Shown: positions 1 to 5,817, numbered from the stretch's first letter. The stretch is 6,815 nucleotides of DNA from CALESS01 sp964405455 (GCA_964405455.1 CAYOOA010000102.1:1-6815); one strand, 5' to 3'. The notes: a model not told the origin generated them from the sequence alone. Program-made: numbers and translations.

Positions 1-1
1 G

Positions 2-376
2 CGCTGGCTGGAACGGGCTTTCTGGCTGGTCTTCCCCGGCTTTTATGGGTTGATGGTGATCTACATTTGGCCGACGCTGGATCAATCCCTGACCTGGCTG
101 GCCCTGCTGACCTGCGCCCTGCTGATTGTCTTCCCGGGCAGCCGGCGGATGATGACGCTCAACTTCCTGGCCGGGGCGGCGCTGGGTTACTTCCTGGAGC
201 GCTGGGGCACCACGCGCCTGTGCTGGACGTATTACACCCTGCAAACCCCGCCGCTGTTTGCCGTACTGGCCCATGGCCTGGCCGCCGCGGCTTTCTGGCG
301 GGCTCGCGATGCGTTGGTCTGGATCAAACAAGCCGGATTACAAAAGCTTTATCCGCAGATGGATGCAGATAAATAA
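2..376 (+). CDS. Integral membrane protein, C-terminal part (5' truncated by window edge)
   Basis: The frame is open from the first full codon in the window with no stop upstream of the first possible start (TTG at 50), so this is the last 124 residues of a longer protein. The fragment holds about three or four hydrophobic segments (window residues about 7-24, 30-45, 53-65 and 84-99) separated by short loops with Arg pairs (R48-R49) and aromatic-rich stretches such as CWTYY at 74-78 followed by PPLFAVLAHG at 83-92. It is therefore a multi-pass inner-membrane protein. I do not recognise the family; a small enzyme-like or structural membrane protein are both possible. The last codons (LYPQMDADK and TAA) lie inside a dispersed repeat that recurs at 510-586, so the native C-terminus may have been rewritten by repeat insertion. 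The coding frame is well supported, the function is not. Confidence 0.75.
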   Translation, partial: RWLERAFWLVFPGFYGLMVIYIWPTLDQSLTWLALLTCALLIVFPGSRRMMTLNFLAGAALGYFLERWGTTRLCWTYYTLQTPPLFAVLAHGLAAAAFWRARDALVWIKQAGLQKLYPQMDADK

Positions 377-419
377 GAAAACGGGAATGGTAGGGGCAGA
401 GTCGCGTAGCATCCCCGCC
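348..419 (+). repeat. Composite dispersed repeat, copy 1
   Basis: This segment matches 510-586 over its whole length with only small gaps and substitutions. It has two modules: a CGCAGATGGANGCAGA block followed by an A-rich stretch, then GTAGGGGCAGRGTCGCGTAG and CATCCCYGCC. In this copy the palindrome is weaker (GGGG at 393-396 against CCCC at 413-416). The left end overlaps the final codons and stop of the membrane protein gene. A looser match (GGATTA against GGATTT) extends about 15 bp further left in both copies. Confidence 0.85.
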
Positions 420-428
420 CGGCCTGCG

Positions 429-493
429 CAACCTCCGTAAGGGTTGGTCGGTGAATCGATGCAGCCTGACTCAACCTGAATCCAGACCAACCC
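429..493. repeat. Nested, mutually exclusive inverted repeats between the two composite repeats
   Basis: GGGTTGGTC at 441-449 is perfectly complemented by GACCAACCC at 485-493, with a 35-nt spacer. The same left arm can instead pair locally, since CAACC at 429-433 complements GGTTG at 442-446. The two structures exclude each other. No U-tract follows, so a simple terminator is not shown. It may be part of the repeat element or the transcript end of the upstream gene. Confidence 0.5.
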
Positions 494-509
494 CGGCACA
501 ATGCAGGAT

Positions 510-586
510 TTTATTCGCAGATGGAGGCAGACGAGAAATAAAAAAACAGGAGCAGTAGGGGCAGGGTCGCGTAGAGCATCCCTGCC
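510..586 (+). repeat. Composite dispersed repeat, copy 2
   Basis: This is the second direct copy, 162 bp after the first. It carries a perfect 7-bp stem, GGCAGGG at 560-566 with CCCTGCC at 580-586, around a 13-nt loop. Read in the frame equivalent to copy 1 it would give FYSQMEADEK and a stop, parallel to the LYPQMDADK tail of the membrane protein, but there is no gene attached. On the minus strand the hairpin lies just beyond the stop of the MFS gene and is followed, after a gap of about 13 nt, by seven Ts (540-546), so it may also help end that transcript. Confidence 0.85.
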
Positions 587-621
587 AAGGCGTGAAACAG
601 CCCTTTACCGAATGAGAATCT

Positions 622-2013
622 TTACTGCCGGGCCTGGTTACCCACCCCTGCCGGGCGGTCACGCAGGGAGGCAACGACCGCCCCCAGCACGGCGGCCGCG
701 GCCGCCACCCGCAGCGCGGTGGAGATGCCCGCATAAAAGGCGCCCGGGGTGTTGGCTGCCAGGTAGGTGTTGAAGATCGCCCCGGCAATGCCAATGCCCA
801 ACGCCTGGCCGGAAGTCCGCGCCGTGGCCAGCATCCCCGCGGCGATCCCCTGCCGGCCGGCCGGGGCCGAGCCCATCAGGGCGGAGTTGTTGGGCGAGAT
901 AAAGATGCCAATCCCCAGACCGTTGATCAGCAGGCCGAGGATGGTCAGCCAGAGCGGCGTGGCCGGTCCGCCGAAGGATAACACCGTCAGCCCGATCACC
1001 ATGACCGCCATGCCGGTTACCGTCAGGCGGTGGGTGCCGATGCGGTCGGAGAGCGAGCCGCTGAGGGGAACTACAATCGCCATGATGATCGGCTGGGCGA
1101 TGAGAACCAGGCCGCTTTGGGTGGGCGTCATCCCCCGGCCGTCGATCAGGAAAAACGGCAGCATGAAGGTGACGGTGTACATGCAGATGTAGTTGATCAC
1201 CGCGCTGCCGACCGAGGCGTTGAAGGTGGCGCTGCGGAACAAGCCCAGGTCCAACATGGGAGCCGGGCTTCTTTTTTCCCAAAGGATGAACGCCGCCAGC
1301 AAAGCCAGCGACCCAAGCAGGGTGCCAATGGTCAACAGCGAAACCCAACCCCAAGCATGGGCGCGGTTCATCCCAAACAGGAGAGCTGAAAAGCCTACCA
1401 TGTAGATCATTGCGCCGGGCAGGTCAAATTTCTCCTGGCGGCCCTTCTGGCGATCATAGGCAATGGCAAATAAGCCCACCGAGACGCACAGGATCGCCAC
1501 CGGGATATTGATCAAAAAGATGGACCGCCAGCCAAAGGCATCCGTCAGCCAGCCGCCCAGCGAAGGCCCAACCGTCAGACCGAGATAGGTCATGGTGGCC
1601 TGCAAGCCAAGCACCAGGCCGCGCCGCTCCGGCGGGAAGGTGGTGGTCAGGATGGCCGGACCGTTGGCGTAGAGCATGGCCCCGCCCAGGGCCTGGACCG
1701 CCCGCCAGAAGATCAGCCAGCCGGTGGCGGGGGCGTAACTGCAGCCAATGGAACCGCCGAGGAAGATCACGAAGCCGGAGAGGTAGTTGACCTTGTGGCC
1801 GTAGAGGTCGCCCAGGCGGCCAAAGGTGAGCAGCAGGCCGCTGACCACCAGCAGATAGGTGGTGGCCACCCACTCGATCGTGGCGGTGTCGGTGTGCAGG
1901 TCGCGGGTGATGACGGGAATGATGGAATTGACCACGCTGCCATCGAGGGCGGTCATGAAGGTGCCCATGCCAACGGCAAACAGTACCAACCACTTGCGGG
2001 TGCTAACGGACAT
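622..2013 (-). CDS. MFS transporter, DHA2 (14-helix) drug/H+ antiporter type
   Basis: This 463-residue polytopic protein should export small hydrophobic or cationic compounds across the inner membrane in exchange for protons. Visible family marks, in order: LDGSVVNSIIP at residues 23-33 in the first helix (the LDxTIVN-type motif of DHA2 pumps, with D24); motif A GRLGDLYGHK at 65-74 in the loop between helices 2 and 3; R104 and the following Gly pair (motif B region); motif C GLTVGPSLGG at 145-154, typical of drug/H+ antiporters; and WRSIFLINIP at 162-171, common in EmrB/QacA relatives. Length fits the 14-helix group, though at the short end. The ATG at 2013 has GGAG (2020-2023) 6 nt upstream and the conserved first helix begins at once, so the start is firm. 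It stands alone, with no EmrA-like adaptor or regulator adjacent. Substrate cannot be told from sequence. Confidence 0.93.
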   Translation of the reverse strand: MSVSTRKWLVLFAVGMGTFMTALDGSVVNSIIPVITRDLHTDTATIEWVATTYLLVVSGLLLTFGRLGDLYGHKVNYLSGFVIFLGGSIGCSYAPATGWLIFWRAVQALGGAMLYANGPAILTTTFPPERRGLVLGLQATMTYLGLTVGPSLGGWLTDAFGWRSIFLINIPVAILCVSVGLFAIAYDRQKGRQEKFDLPGAMIYMVGFSALLFGMNRAHAWGWVSLLTIGTLLGSLALLAAFILWEKRSPAPMLDLGLFRSATFNASVGSAVINYICMYTVTFMLPFFLIDGRGMTPTQSGLVLIAQPIIMAIVVPLSGSLSDRIGTHRLTVTGMAVMVIGLTVLSFGGPATPLWLTILGLLINGLGIGIFISPNNSALMGSAPAGRQGIAAGMLATARTSGQALGIGIAGAIFNTYLAANTPGAFYAGISTALRVAAAAAVLGAVVASLRDRPAGVGNQARQ

Positions 2014-2130
2014 GCGGGGCTCCGGGGAAAAAGAAAGATTGCCTTAAGGATAATCCGGGCGGGGCGGTGGAGACAGTGATGAATGGAGGGTTTTTGGCCT
2101 GTAATTCTATCCCGATATTTCTCAAACAAA

Positions 2131-2161
2131 CTTCCTAAGGGTCTTAAAGACCCTTAGGGAG
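2131..2161. promoter_or_regulatory. Perfect palindrome upstream of the MFS gene (operator or hairpin)
   Basis: CCTAAGGGTCT at 2134-2144 pairs perfectly with AGACCCTTAGG at 2148-2158 around a TAA loop, and the stem extends to 2131/2161 through one G-T wobble. It lies about 120 bp upstream of the MFS start. As DNA it is a near-perfect 25-bp dyad, the kind of site bound by a dimeric repressor such as a TetR- or MarR-family protein, which often control drug pumps. As RNA it would be a tight hairpin, but no gene ends here and no clear T-run follows on either strand, so a terminator is less likely. The role is inferred. Confidence 0.45.
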
Positions 2162-2252
2162 CGGGGAGAATGGAAGAACTTCCATCTTTTCCGGTGCTGT
2201 TTTCGTCTTTTCTTAATCTTTGAAATGATGAAAAAGCAGGGAGGAATGAATT

Positions 2253-2275
2253 AGTTCGTTCAGAACCGAACGTAC
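2253..2275. repeat. Hairpin motif CGTTCAGAAYCGAAC, left copy
   Basis: CGTTC and GAACG (2257-2261 and 2268-2272) pair around a 6-nt loop AGAACC, with two more pairs outside a mismatch. The 15-base core at 2257-2271 is repeated with one change at 3803-3817, on the far side of the lipoprotein gene and in the same orientation. Confidence 0.6.
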
Positions 2276-2414
2276 AAAAAACGATTGAATTAAATTAGGC
2301 TGCCTGTTCAAACTGTGAGGAGATTTGGAATGTGACTACGGCTAGTACGATCATTTTTGTCAAGTATGAATATTGATTTCTTGAATTATAATAAATTGGT
2401 AATGCTATGTAATA

Positions 2415-2528
2415 ATTGGTTTCTCGTCCAGAGTAGTAAGCGGGATTAATACACAGAGGAAACCAATAAAGGAGGGATTGGATAAATTGTCAGTGTTTAG
2501 ATCGCTTGCGAGACAAACTATTTTTTAG
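2415..2528 (+). promoter_or_regulatory. Possible structured leader with short upstream reading frame
   Basis: ATTGGTTTC at 2415-2423 pairs perfectly with GAAACCAAT at 2459-2467 across 35 nt. The right arm is followed at once by a strong ribosome-binding sequence, AAAGGAGG at 2468-2475. A short frame with TTG starts at 2478 or 2487 ends in TAG at 2526-2528, and that stop overlaps the AGGAGG of the lipoprotein gene. This order (stem, Shine-Dalgarno, mini-frame, overlapping stop and next Shine-Dalgarno) could be a leader peptide coupled to the lipoprotein. However, the TTG codons sit 2 or 11 nt from GGAGG, neither ideal, and no promoter is firmly placed, so this stays a hypothesis. Confidence 0.35.
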
Positions 2529-2539
2529 GAGGAAAAGAA

Positions 2540-3691
2540 ATGAATGTCATCAAGAATCATAAGATAATTGTTGTATTGGTTGTTGTTTGGGTGATTGTTT
2601 CCCTTGCCTGCGGCAGCGCCACACCGACCACCAAGGCACCTGAGAATCAGCAACCTGTTGCAACCAGTGAATCGAGCTCGGCACAAGAACCCGTTGCGAC
2701 CGATGCACCAAAACCTACCAAAACTCCTGTTCCGACCGTGGCACCCACGCCTGTTCCAGTTGGCCTAAGCCGCAGCAACCCATTCTCAAGCTCTGAGGTC
2801 GTTTCCGCCCCCAATTGGGATGTGCAGATTCTTGAAACAAAGCGTGGTGAGGCTGCCTGGGCTGATATCAAAGCAGCCAACATGTTTAATGAACCTGCCC
2901 CTGAGGGAATGGAATATTTGTTGGTAAAAATTCACGCCAAAAGCACTTATGCAGACAGTGATGAACACACTATCGGTGATTGTGATTTTGACGTGACAGG
3001 AGATCGTCTGATCGTTTATTCTTGTGGATTTGTTTCCGTCGTTCCGCCGGAACCTGTTTTGGATGGCACCCTTTACACTGGTGGAGAAACTGAAGGCTGG
3101 GCTGCCTTTGCGGTTGGGCAAGGTGAGGGCAATTTAATGCTTGTCGTCAATGAAACAATGAATTTTGACGCGACTGCCAAACGGTATATCGCAATTGACG
3201 AAGGCGCGAGTATCGTTGTCCCACCCGATCTTGCAAGCATTGCTCCGACAGATCTTGGTCAGAATAGAAACGAGCCTGCTCAGAAGACAGAAAAAGTAAC
3301 CACAGATGATTGGGAGATTTCTGTTCTGGATGTCATTCGAGGCGCAGGTGCTTGGGATCTTATTCAAAAAGCCAATCAATTCAACGATCCAGCAGCCGAA
3401 GGGATGGAATATATCCTGGTAAAAGTCCATGTGCGCTATATTGGAACTGATGACAATTATAGCAATATAGACAGCATTTACTTTAAGACCACGGGCAGTA
3501 AAGGCACTCTTTATGACACACCTTCTGTTGTTGAACCAGAACCAACCCTGGATGCGAATTTGTTTCCAGGGGGGGAGTACGATGGGTGGGTAGCCTTGCA
3601 AGCTGCTATTGGCGAAACAGGGGTAAGTCTCGTTTTTGAACCACTTTTCGATTTTGGTAGCAACCAACGGTTCATTGTCTTAGAACCATAA
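2540..3691 (+). CDS. Lipoprotein with two tandem copies of an uncharacterised extracellular domain
   Basis: The 383-residue product begins with a lipoprotein signal: basic residues, a hydrophobic core at about 9-20, and lipobox SLAC with lipidated C24. A Thr/Pro/Ser/Ala linker (about 26-76) lifts the rest from the membrane. Then come two homologous domains, about 78-222 and 243-383. Matching blocks include EGMEYLLVKIH (122-132) with EGMEYILVKVH (287-297), and PEPVLDGTLYTGGETEGW (170-187) with PEPTLDANLFPGGEYDGW (333-350). Each starts with a Trp strand (W93, W258). The pattern is all-beta and resembles DUF4352/telokin-like secreted domains, which is a tentative match. Only domain 1 has a Cys pair (C148, C162). 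AGGAGG at 2527-2532, 7 nt before ATG, fixes the start. The gene is visibly AT-richer than its neighbours and uses more A/T-ending codons. No function is assigned. Confidence 0.88.
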   Translation: MNVIKNHKIIVVLVVVWVIVSLACGSATPTTKAPENQQPVATSESSSAQEPVATDAPKPTKTPVPTVAPTPVPVGLSRSNPFSSSEVVSAPNWDVQILETKRGEAAWADIKAANMFNEPAPEGMEYLLVKIHAKSTYADSDEHTIGDCDFDVTGDRLIVYSCGFVSVVPPEPVLDGTLYTGGETEGWAAFAVGQGEGNLMLVVNETMNFDATAKRYIAIDEGASIVVPPDLASIAPTDLGQNRNEPAQKTEKVTTDDWEISVLDVIRGAGAWDLIQKANQFNDPAAEGMEYILVKVHVRYIGTDDNYSNIDSIYFKTTGSKGTLYDTPSVVEPEPTLDANLFPGGEYDGWVALQAAIGETGVSLVFEPLFDFGSNQRFIVLEP

Positions 3692-3716
3692 GCTTAGCCC
3701 GAAAATCACGTATCAA

Positions 3717-3760
3717 AATACAGAGACGGTCTGTTCATTGACCGTCTCTGTATTATTATT
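3717..3760 (+). terminator. Intrinsic terminator after the duplicated-domain lipoprotein gene
   Basis: AATACAGAGACGGTC at 3717-3731 pairs perfectly with GACCGTCTCTGTATT at 3740-3754 around an 8-nt loop, followed by ATTATTATT. It begins 26 nt after the stop codon. On the minus strand the stem is followed by TTTTGAT, so it could act in both directions between the convergent genes. Confidence 0.8.
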
Positions 3761-3798
3761 GGAAAATAATAAATCTTAACGATGTCTGAAATCCTGAT

Positions 3799-3822
3799 GG
3801 TGCGTTCAGAATCGAACACACC
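3799..3822. repeat. Hairpin motif CGTTCAGAAYCGAAC, right copy
   Basis: GGTGCGTTC at 3799-3807 pairs with GAACACACC at 3814-3822 with one mismatch, around the loop AGAATC. The core at 3803-3817 differs by one base from 2257-2271. The two copies bracket the lipoprotein gene and its terminator in direct orientation, about 1.55 kb apart. Confidence 0.6.
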
Positions 3823-3847
3823 CTACCTGACTGTGGGTGGAGTAAGA

Positions 3848-3884
3848 CAATCTGTCAGCTTGTCAACCGCAAGCTGACAGATTG
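3848..3884 (-). terminator. Perfect 15-bp hairpin after the SH3-like lipoprotein gene
   Basis: CAATCTGTCAGCTTG at 3848-3862 pairs perfectly with CAAGCTGACAGATTG at 3870-3884 around a 7-nt loop. It starts 31 nt past the minus-strand stop at 3916. The expected T-run is weak (TCTTACT), so it may be a hairpin terminator with a poor U-tract or a transcript-end stabiliser. Confidence 0.6.
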
Positions 3885-3915
3885 CGTTACTGTTGATATC
3901 AAATCTGGACATGTC

Positions 3916-4740
3916 TTACGGCGCGGGCCAATCGATCTTCAGCCCTGGCAGGATGTAGCCGTGTTTTTCCACGGCATACAGCATCCCGCCGGAGGGGCTG
4001 GCGCAGCCGGCTTCATCCGTGAAGGTGTAGGAGGTGCTGTACTGGTTCGGCAGCGAGACCGGCGACCAGAGGTTGATGCTGTTCTGGCAGACGAACACAT
4101 CCAGCAGGTAGCCGCGGTCGTCATCCTCGGTCATGGGCACGCCGGCCCAGGTGACGGTGACCTCATTTCCGTTACGGCTGGCACGCACGTAAGCCGGGGG
4201 ATTGTAGAGCATACTCGGCCCGGGCAGGCGCACCTGCTGGAAGACCAGCTTGCTGATATCGCCGACCACCTCCACCACTGAAGGGGAGACCCAGCACCAG
4301 TAGTTCAGCTTATCCAGCTTGACGTACAACCAGGCTGAGTTCTGGTAACGTCCGCCCACTGTGCCCGTATCGCCGGGGTACAGGTCGCCGGCATGCAAGA
4401 AGGCCGAGGCCGGGCCGTAGCGGCAGTGCGCCTGCGAGGTGACTGTGAAGCGCGGCAGGGCGTAAGTGGGCGTGAGGGTTGGGCTGGGCGTGAACGTCCA
4501 GGTGGGCGTCAGGGTGAGGGTGGGGGTCAGCGTGGGGGTAAAAGTGGCCGTTGATGTAAAAGTGGCCGTGGCGGTGAATGTGGTGGTGGCCGTGAGTGTG
4601 GCAGAAGGCAGGGGAGTGTCGCTCGGCTGGGGTGGGTCGGTAGGCGCCGGTGCAGCGGAAGGCGCGGCGCAGGCGGCCAGCAGCCAGGCGAACAGAAGGA
4701 AAACCATCCAACGGCGCAGGGAAGACAGGTTACGGTTCAT
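3916..4740 (-). CDS. Thr-rich lipoprotein with SH3-like domain
   Basis: The 274-residue product has a basic start, a hydrophobic segment (12-22) and lipobox LAAC with C24, so it should be an exported, lipid-anchored protein. Residues 25-95 are low-complexity Pro/Ala then Thr-rich repeats of the type TATFT and TLTPT. Residues about 97-160 look like a bacterial SH3 domain: CRYGP at 106-110, a Gly-rich turn, AWLYVKL at 136-142 and WCWVSPSVVEVV at 148-159. C106 and C149 could form a disulfide. Residues about 180-262 form a beta-rich, fibronectin III-like segment (NEVTVTWAGVP at 192-202) with C218 and C246. It lies 12 bp behind an acetyltransferase gene and is probably translated from the same message. 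No strong Shine-Dalgarno precedes the ATG. A surface binding or scaffold role is plausible; the ligand is unknown. Confidence 0.87.
   Translation of the reverse strand: MNRNLSSLRRWMVFLLFAWLLAACAAPSAAPAPTDPPQPSDTPLPSATLTATTTFTATATFTSTATFTPTLTPTLTLTPTWTFTPSPTLTPTYALPRFTVTSQAHCRYGPASAFLHAGDLYPGDTGTVGGRYQNSAWLYVKLDKLNYWCWVSPSVVEVVGDISKLVFQQVRLPGPSMLYNPPAYVRASRNGNEVTVTWAGVPMTEDDDRGYLLDVFVCQNSINLWSPVSLPNQYSTSYTFTDEAGCASPSGGMLYAVEKHGYILPGLKIDWPAP
4463..4620 (-). repeat. Degenerate short tandem repeat coding the Thr/Pro linker
   Basis: The plus strand reads as repeated GTGGGCGT, GAGGGT and AAAGTGGCCGT units, which on the minus strand encode alternating Thr with Pro, Ala, Leu or Phe at residues about 41-93 of the lipoprotein. 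AAAGTGGCCGT occurs twice, 18 bp apart (4541 and 4559). Such tracts tend to change length by slippage or recombination. Confidence 0.7.
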
Positions 4741-4752
4741 TTCAGAATATTA

Positions 4753-5178
4753 TCATGATTCGGCGCGGCTGGCGTTGACCAGGTAATCACCAACCACCTT
4801 CTCAAAGCCGGTACCGCGCTCGGAGAAGCCAACCCGGCGGTAGAACTTTGCGGCGTCATCGGTGAAGAGGAAGACGTGCTGGCCGGGCAGCTTTTCCAGC
4901 AGCAGGTCGATCATATGGCGGGCAATCCCCTGGCGGCGGTAGGGAGTGGACGTCCAAACATCCACAATGTAGGCGTTGCCCACCCCATCCGAGAGGGCGC
5001 GGGCTGTGCCAATCATTTTGCCATCGGCGTAAGCGATGCAAGCAGTGTAACTATTGATAAACGATAAGCGTAATTGTTCCGGTGTGCGGCCGTTGTCGAA
5101 GTCATCCGCCTGGACGGCGGCTTTCATTTCGGCCCAGTCTACGGTGGACATATCCTGGGTGTAGGTGATATCAAGCAT
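4753..5178 (-). CDS. GNAT family N-acetyltransferase
   Basis: The protein should transfer an acetyl group from acetyl-CoA to an amine; the acceptor is unknown. With the ATG at 5178 it has 141 residues, slightly short but normal for the family. The acetyl-CoA site is visible as strand YIVDVWTSTP (70-79) followed by the pyrophosphate loop YRRQGIA (80-86). The later strand HVFLFTD (101-107) and the FYRRVGF segment (112-118) are the usual GNAT C-terminal half. A GTG at 5214 would add 12 residues and has a distant AGGA, but the ATG has GAGGA (5182-5186) 3 nt ahead and gives a typical GNAT start, so I prefer it. The gene lies 92 bp behind another GNAT gene and 12 bp before the SH3-like lipoprotein gene, suggesting one transcript. 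Confidence 0.88.
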   Translation of the reverse strand: MLDITYTQDMSTVDWAEMKAAVQADDFDNGRTPEQLRLSFINSYTACIAYADGKMIGTARALSDGVGNAYIVDVWTSTPYRRQGIARHMIDLLLEKLPGQHVFLFTDDAAKFYRRVGFSERGTGFEKVVGDYLVNASRAES

Positions 5179-5270
5179 CTTTCCTCGATTATCAAATATG
5201 CTGGCACAAATCACACGAAGATTTTCCTAGATTTTTTCCATGTCCTGTACAGACTCCATGGCGACGATTT

Positions 5271-5753
5271 TCACCCAGGGCTGATAAAGCGCTGCACCAC
5301 GCCATCATCCTCCCGGGTTTCGGTGTAGTCTCCGCCGGTGAACTCGCCGATCACGCGGCGCCAAAAGGCCTGGGCGGGCGTGTTGGCGGCGATCTCCCCC
5401 ACCACCCACGGCCCGGGGAAGCGCTGAAAGACCCGTTTGGCGGCCTGGCTGCCGACCCCCAGGCGGCGGTACTTGCGCAGGATGAAGAACTCCGCCATGG
5501 AAGAGACCGGGCCGCCCTCATCCTCCGCCAGGCGGCGCACCAGGGCAAAACCGGCCAGCCTGCCATCCACGCGGATAAACAGCGGCGAGCGCCCGGCTTC
5601 CACCCAGTAATGGTCGAAGTAGGGATACTCATACAGGCCTGCGGCGTTGAGTTCCTCGCCGTCGAACTCGGTGAAATCGTACAAGTACAGCTGCAGCAGG
5701 CGGGCCAGGATGGGCTTTTCTGTCAGGCCAATAGGGGAGAGATCAATTTGCAT
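5271..5753 (-). CDS. GNAT family N-acetyltransferase
   Basis: This 160-residue cytosolic acetyltransferase has the family core: strand SMAEFFILRKYRRLGVG at 85-101, with R96, R97, G99 and G101 forming the acetyl-CoA pyrophosphate loop, helix SQAAKRVFQRF (102-112), strand WVVGEIAAN (116-124), and NTPAQAFWRR (124-133), the common GNAT segment near the thiol of CoA. The N-terminal region (L25, Y, F, the acidic EFDGEE stretch at 29-34 and DHYWVEAG at 47-54) resembles single-domain GNATs often annotated only as predicted acetyltransferases. It is not a close duplicate of the next gene: the sequences share little beyond the motif. ATG at 5753 has GGAG (5762-5765) 8 nt upstream and a near-consensus promoter just before it. 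It probably heads a unit with the two downstream minus-strand genes. Its substrate cannot be inferred. Confidence 0.9.
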   Translation of the reverse strand: MQIDLSPIGLTEKPILARLLQLYLYDFTEFDGEELNAAGLYEYPYFDHYWVEAGRSPLFIRVDGRLAGFALVRRLAEDEGGPVSSMAEFFILRKYRRLGVGSQAAKRVFQRFPGPWVVGEIAANTPAQAFWRRVIGEFTGGDYTETREDDGVVQRFISPG

Positions 5754-5782
5754 CGGGCGCGCTCCGGGGAAGGGCTAAAATC

Positions 5783-5811
5783 TTTATACCCTTTTCGGCC
5801 CCTGTCGTCAA
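5783..5811 (-). promoter_or_regulatory. Sigma-70-type promoter for the acetyltransferase unit
   Basis: On the minus strand TTGACG (5806-5811) and TATAAA (5783-5788) are separated by exactly 17 bp, close to consensus. Transcription would start near 5776, leaving a leader of about 23 nt that holds the GGAG ribosome site. Its -35 lies 6 bp from the extended -10 of the divergent promoter. Confidence 0.7.
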
Positions 5812-5817
5812 CCGGGC

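Larger units (their letters stand above)
2014..2539. other. AT-rich intergenic region between divergent MFS and lipoprotein genes
   Basis: This 526-bp stretch has no convincing protein gene. GC-rich sequence next to the MFS start gives way after about 2090 to AT-rich DNA that continues through the lipoprotein gene. It holds a perfect hairpin (2131-2161), a second small palindrome ATGGAAG/CTTCCAT at 2170-2185, a hairpin motif repeated beyond the lipoprotein gene (2253-2275), a 9-bp inverted repeat (2415-2467) and a short leader reading frame. A TATAAT at 2387-2392 is the best -10 candidate for the lipoprotein gene, but no good -35 lies 16-18 bp before it. A 14-codon GTG frame at 2332-2376 with GAGGAG 9 nt ahead is too short to call. 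Confidence 0.6.

Noticed and set aside
659..1354. Long minus-strand reading frame inside the MFS gene, and similar frames at 1454-1993
   Set aside because: Out-of-frame shadows in GC-rich coding DNA; they are His/Arg/Gly/Pro-rich with no domain, while the overlapping MFS frame has clear family motifs.
2253..2271. GTTC/GAAC pairs considered as a LexA box
   Set aside because: The Gram-positive-type SOS box has GAAC before GTTC with a 4-base gap; here the order and spacing are reversed and no DNA-repair gene is near.
2332..2376. 14-codon GTG frame with GAGGAG 9 nt upstream
   Set aside because: Too short and without homology or context; such combinations arise by chance in AT-rich spacers.
3134..3667. 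177-codon minus-strand frame opposite the lipoprotein gene
   Set aside because: It lies wholly antisense to a gene with a lipobox, strong ribosome site and internal domain repeat; the translated sequence shows no motif and no ribosome site was seen.
4463..4620. Regular short repeats considered as a CRISPR or minisatellite locus
   Set aside because: The units are 6-18 bp with no unique spacers and encode a lipoprotein linker.
4466..4786. Plus-strand frame with a Val/Gly repeat protein
   Set aside because: It is the reverse reading of the Thr/Pro linker repeat of the minus-strand lipoprotein.
5236..5262. Nested palindrome around CTGTACAG between the two GNAT genes, considered as a terminator
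   Set aside because: On the minus strand it is followed by a run of As, not Ts, and the stem is short and interrupted.
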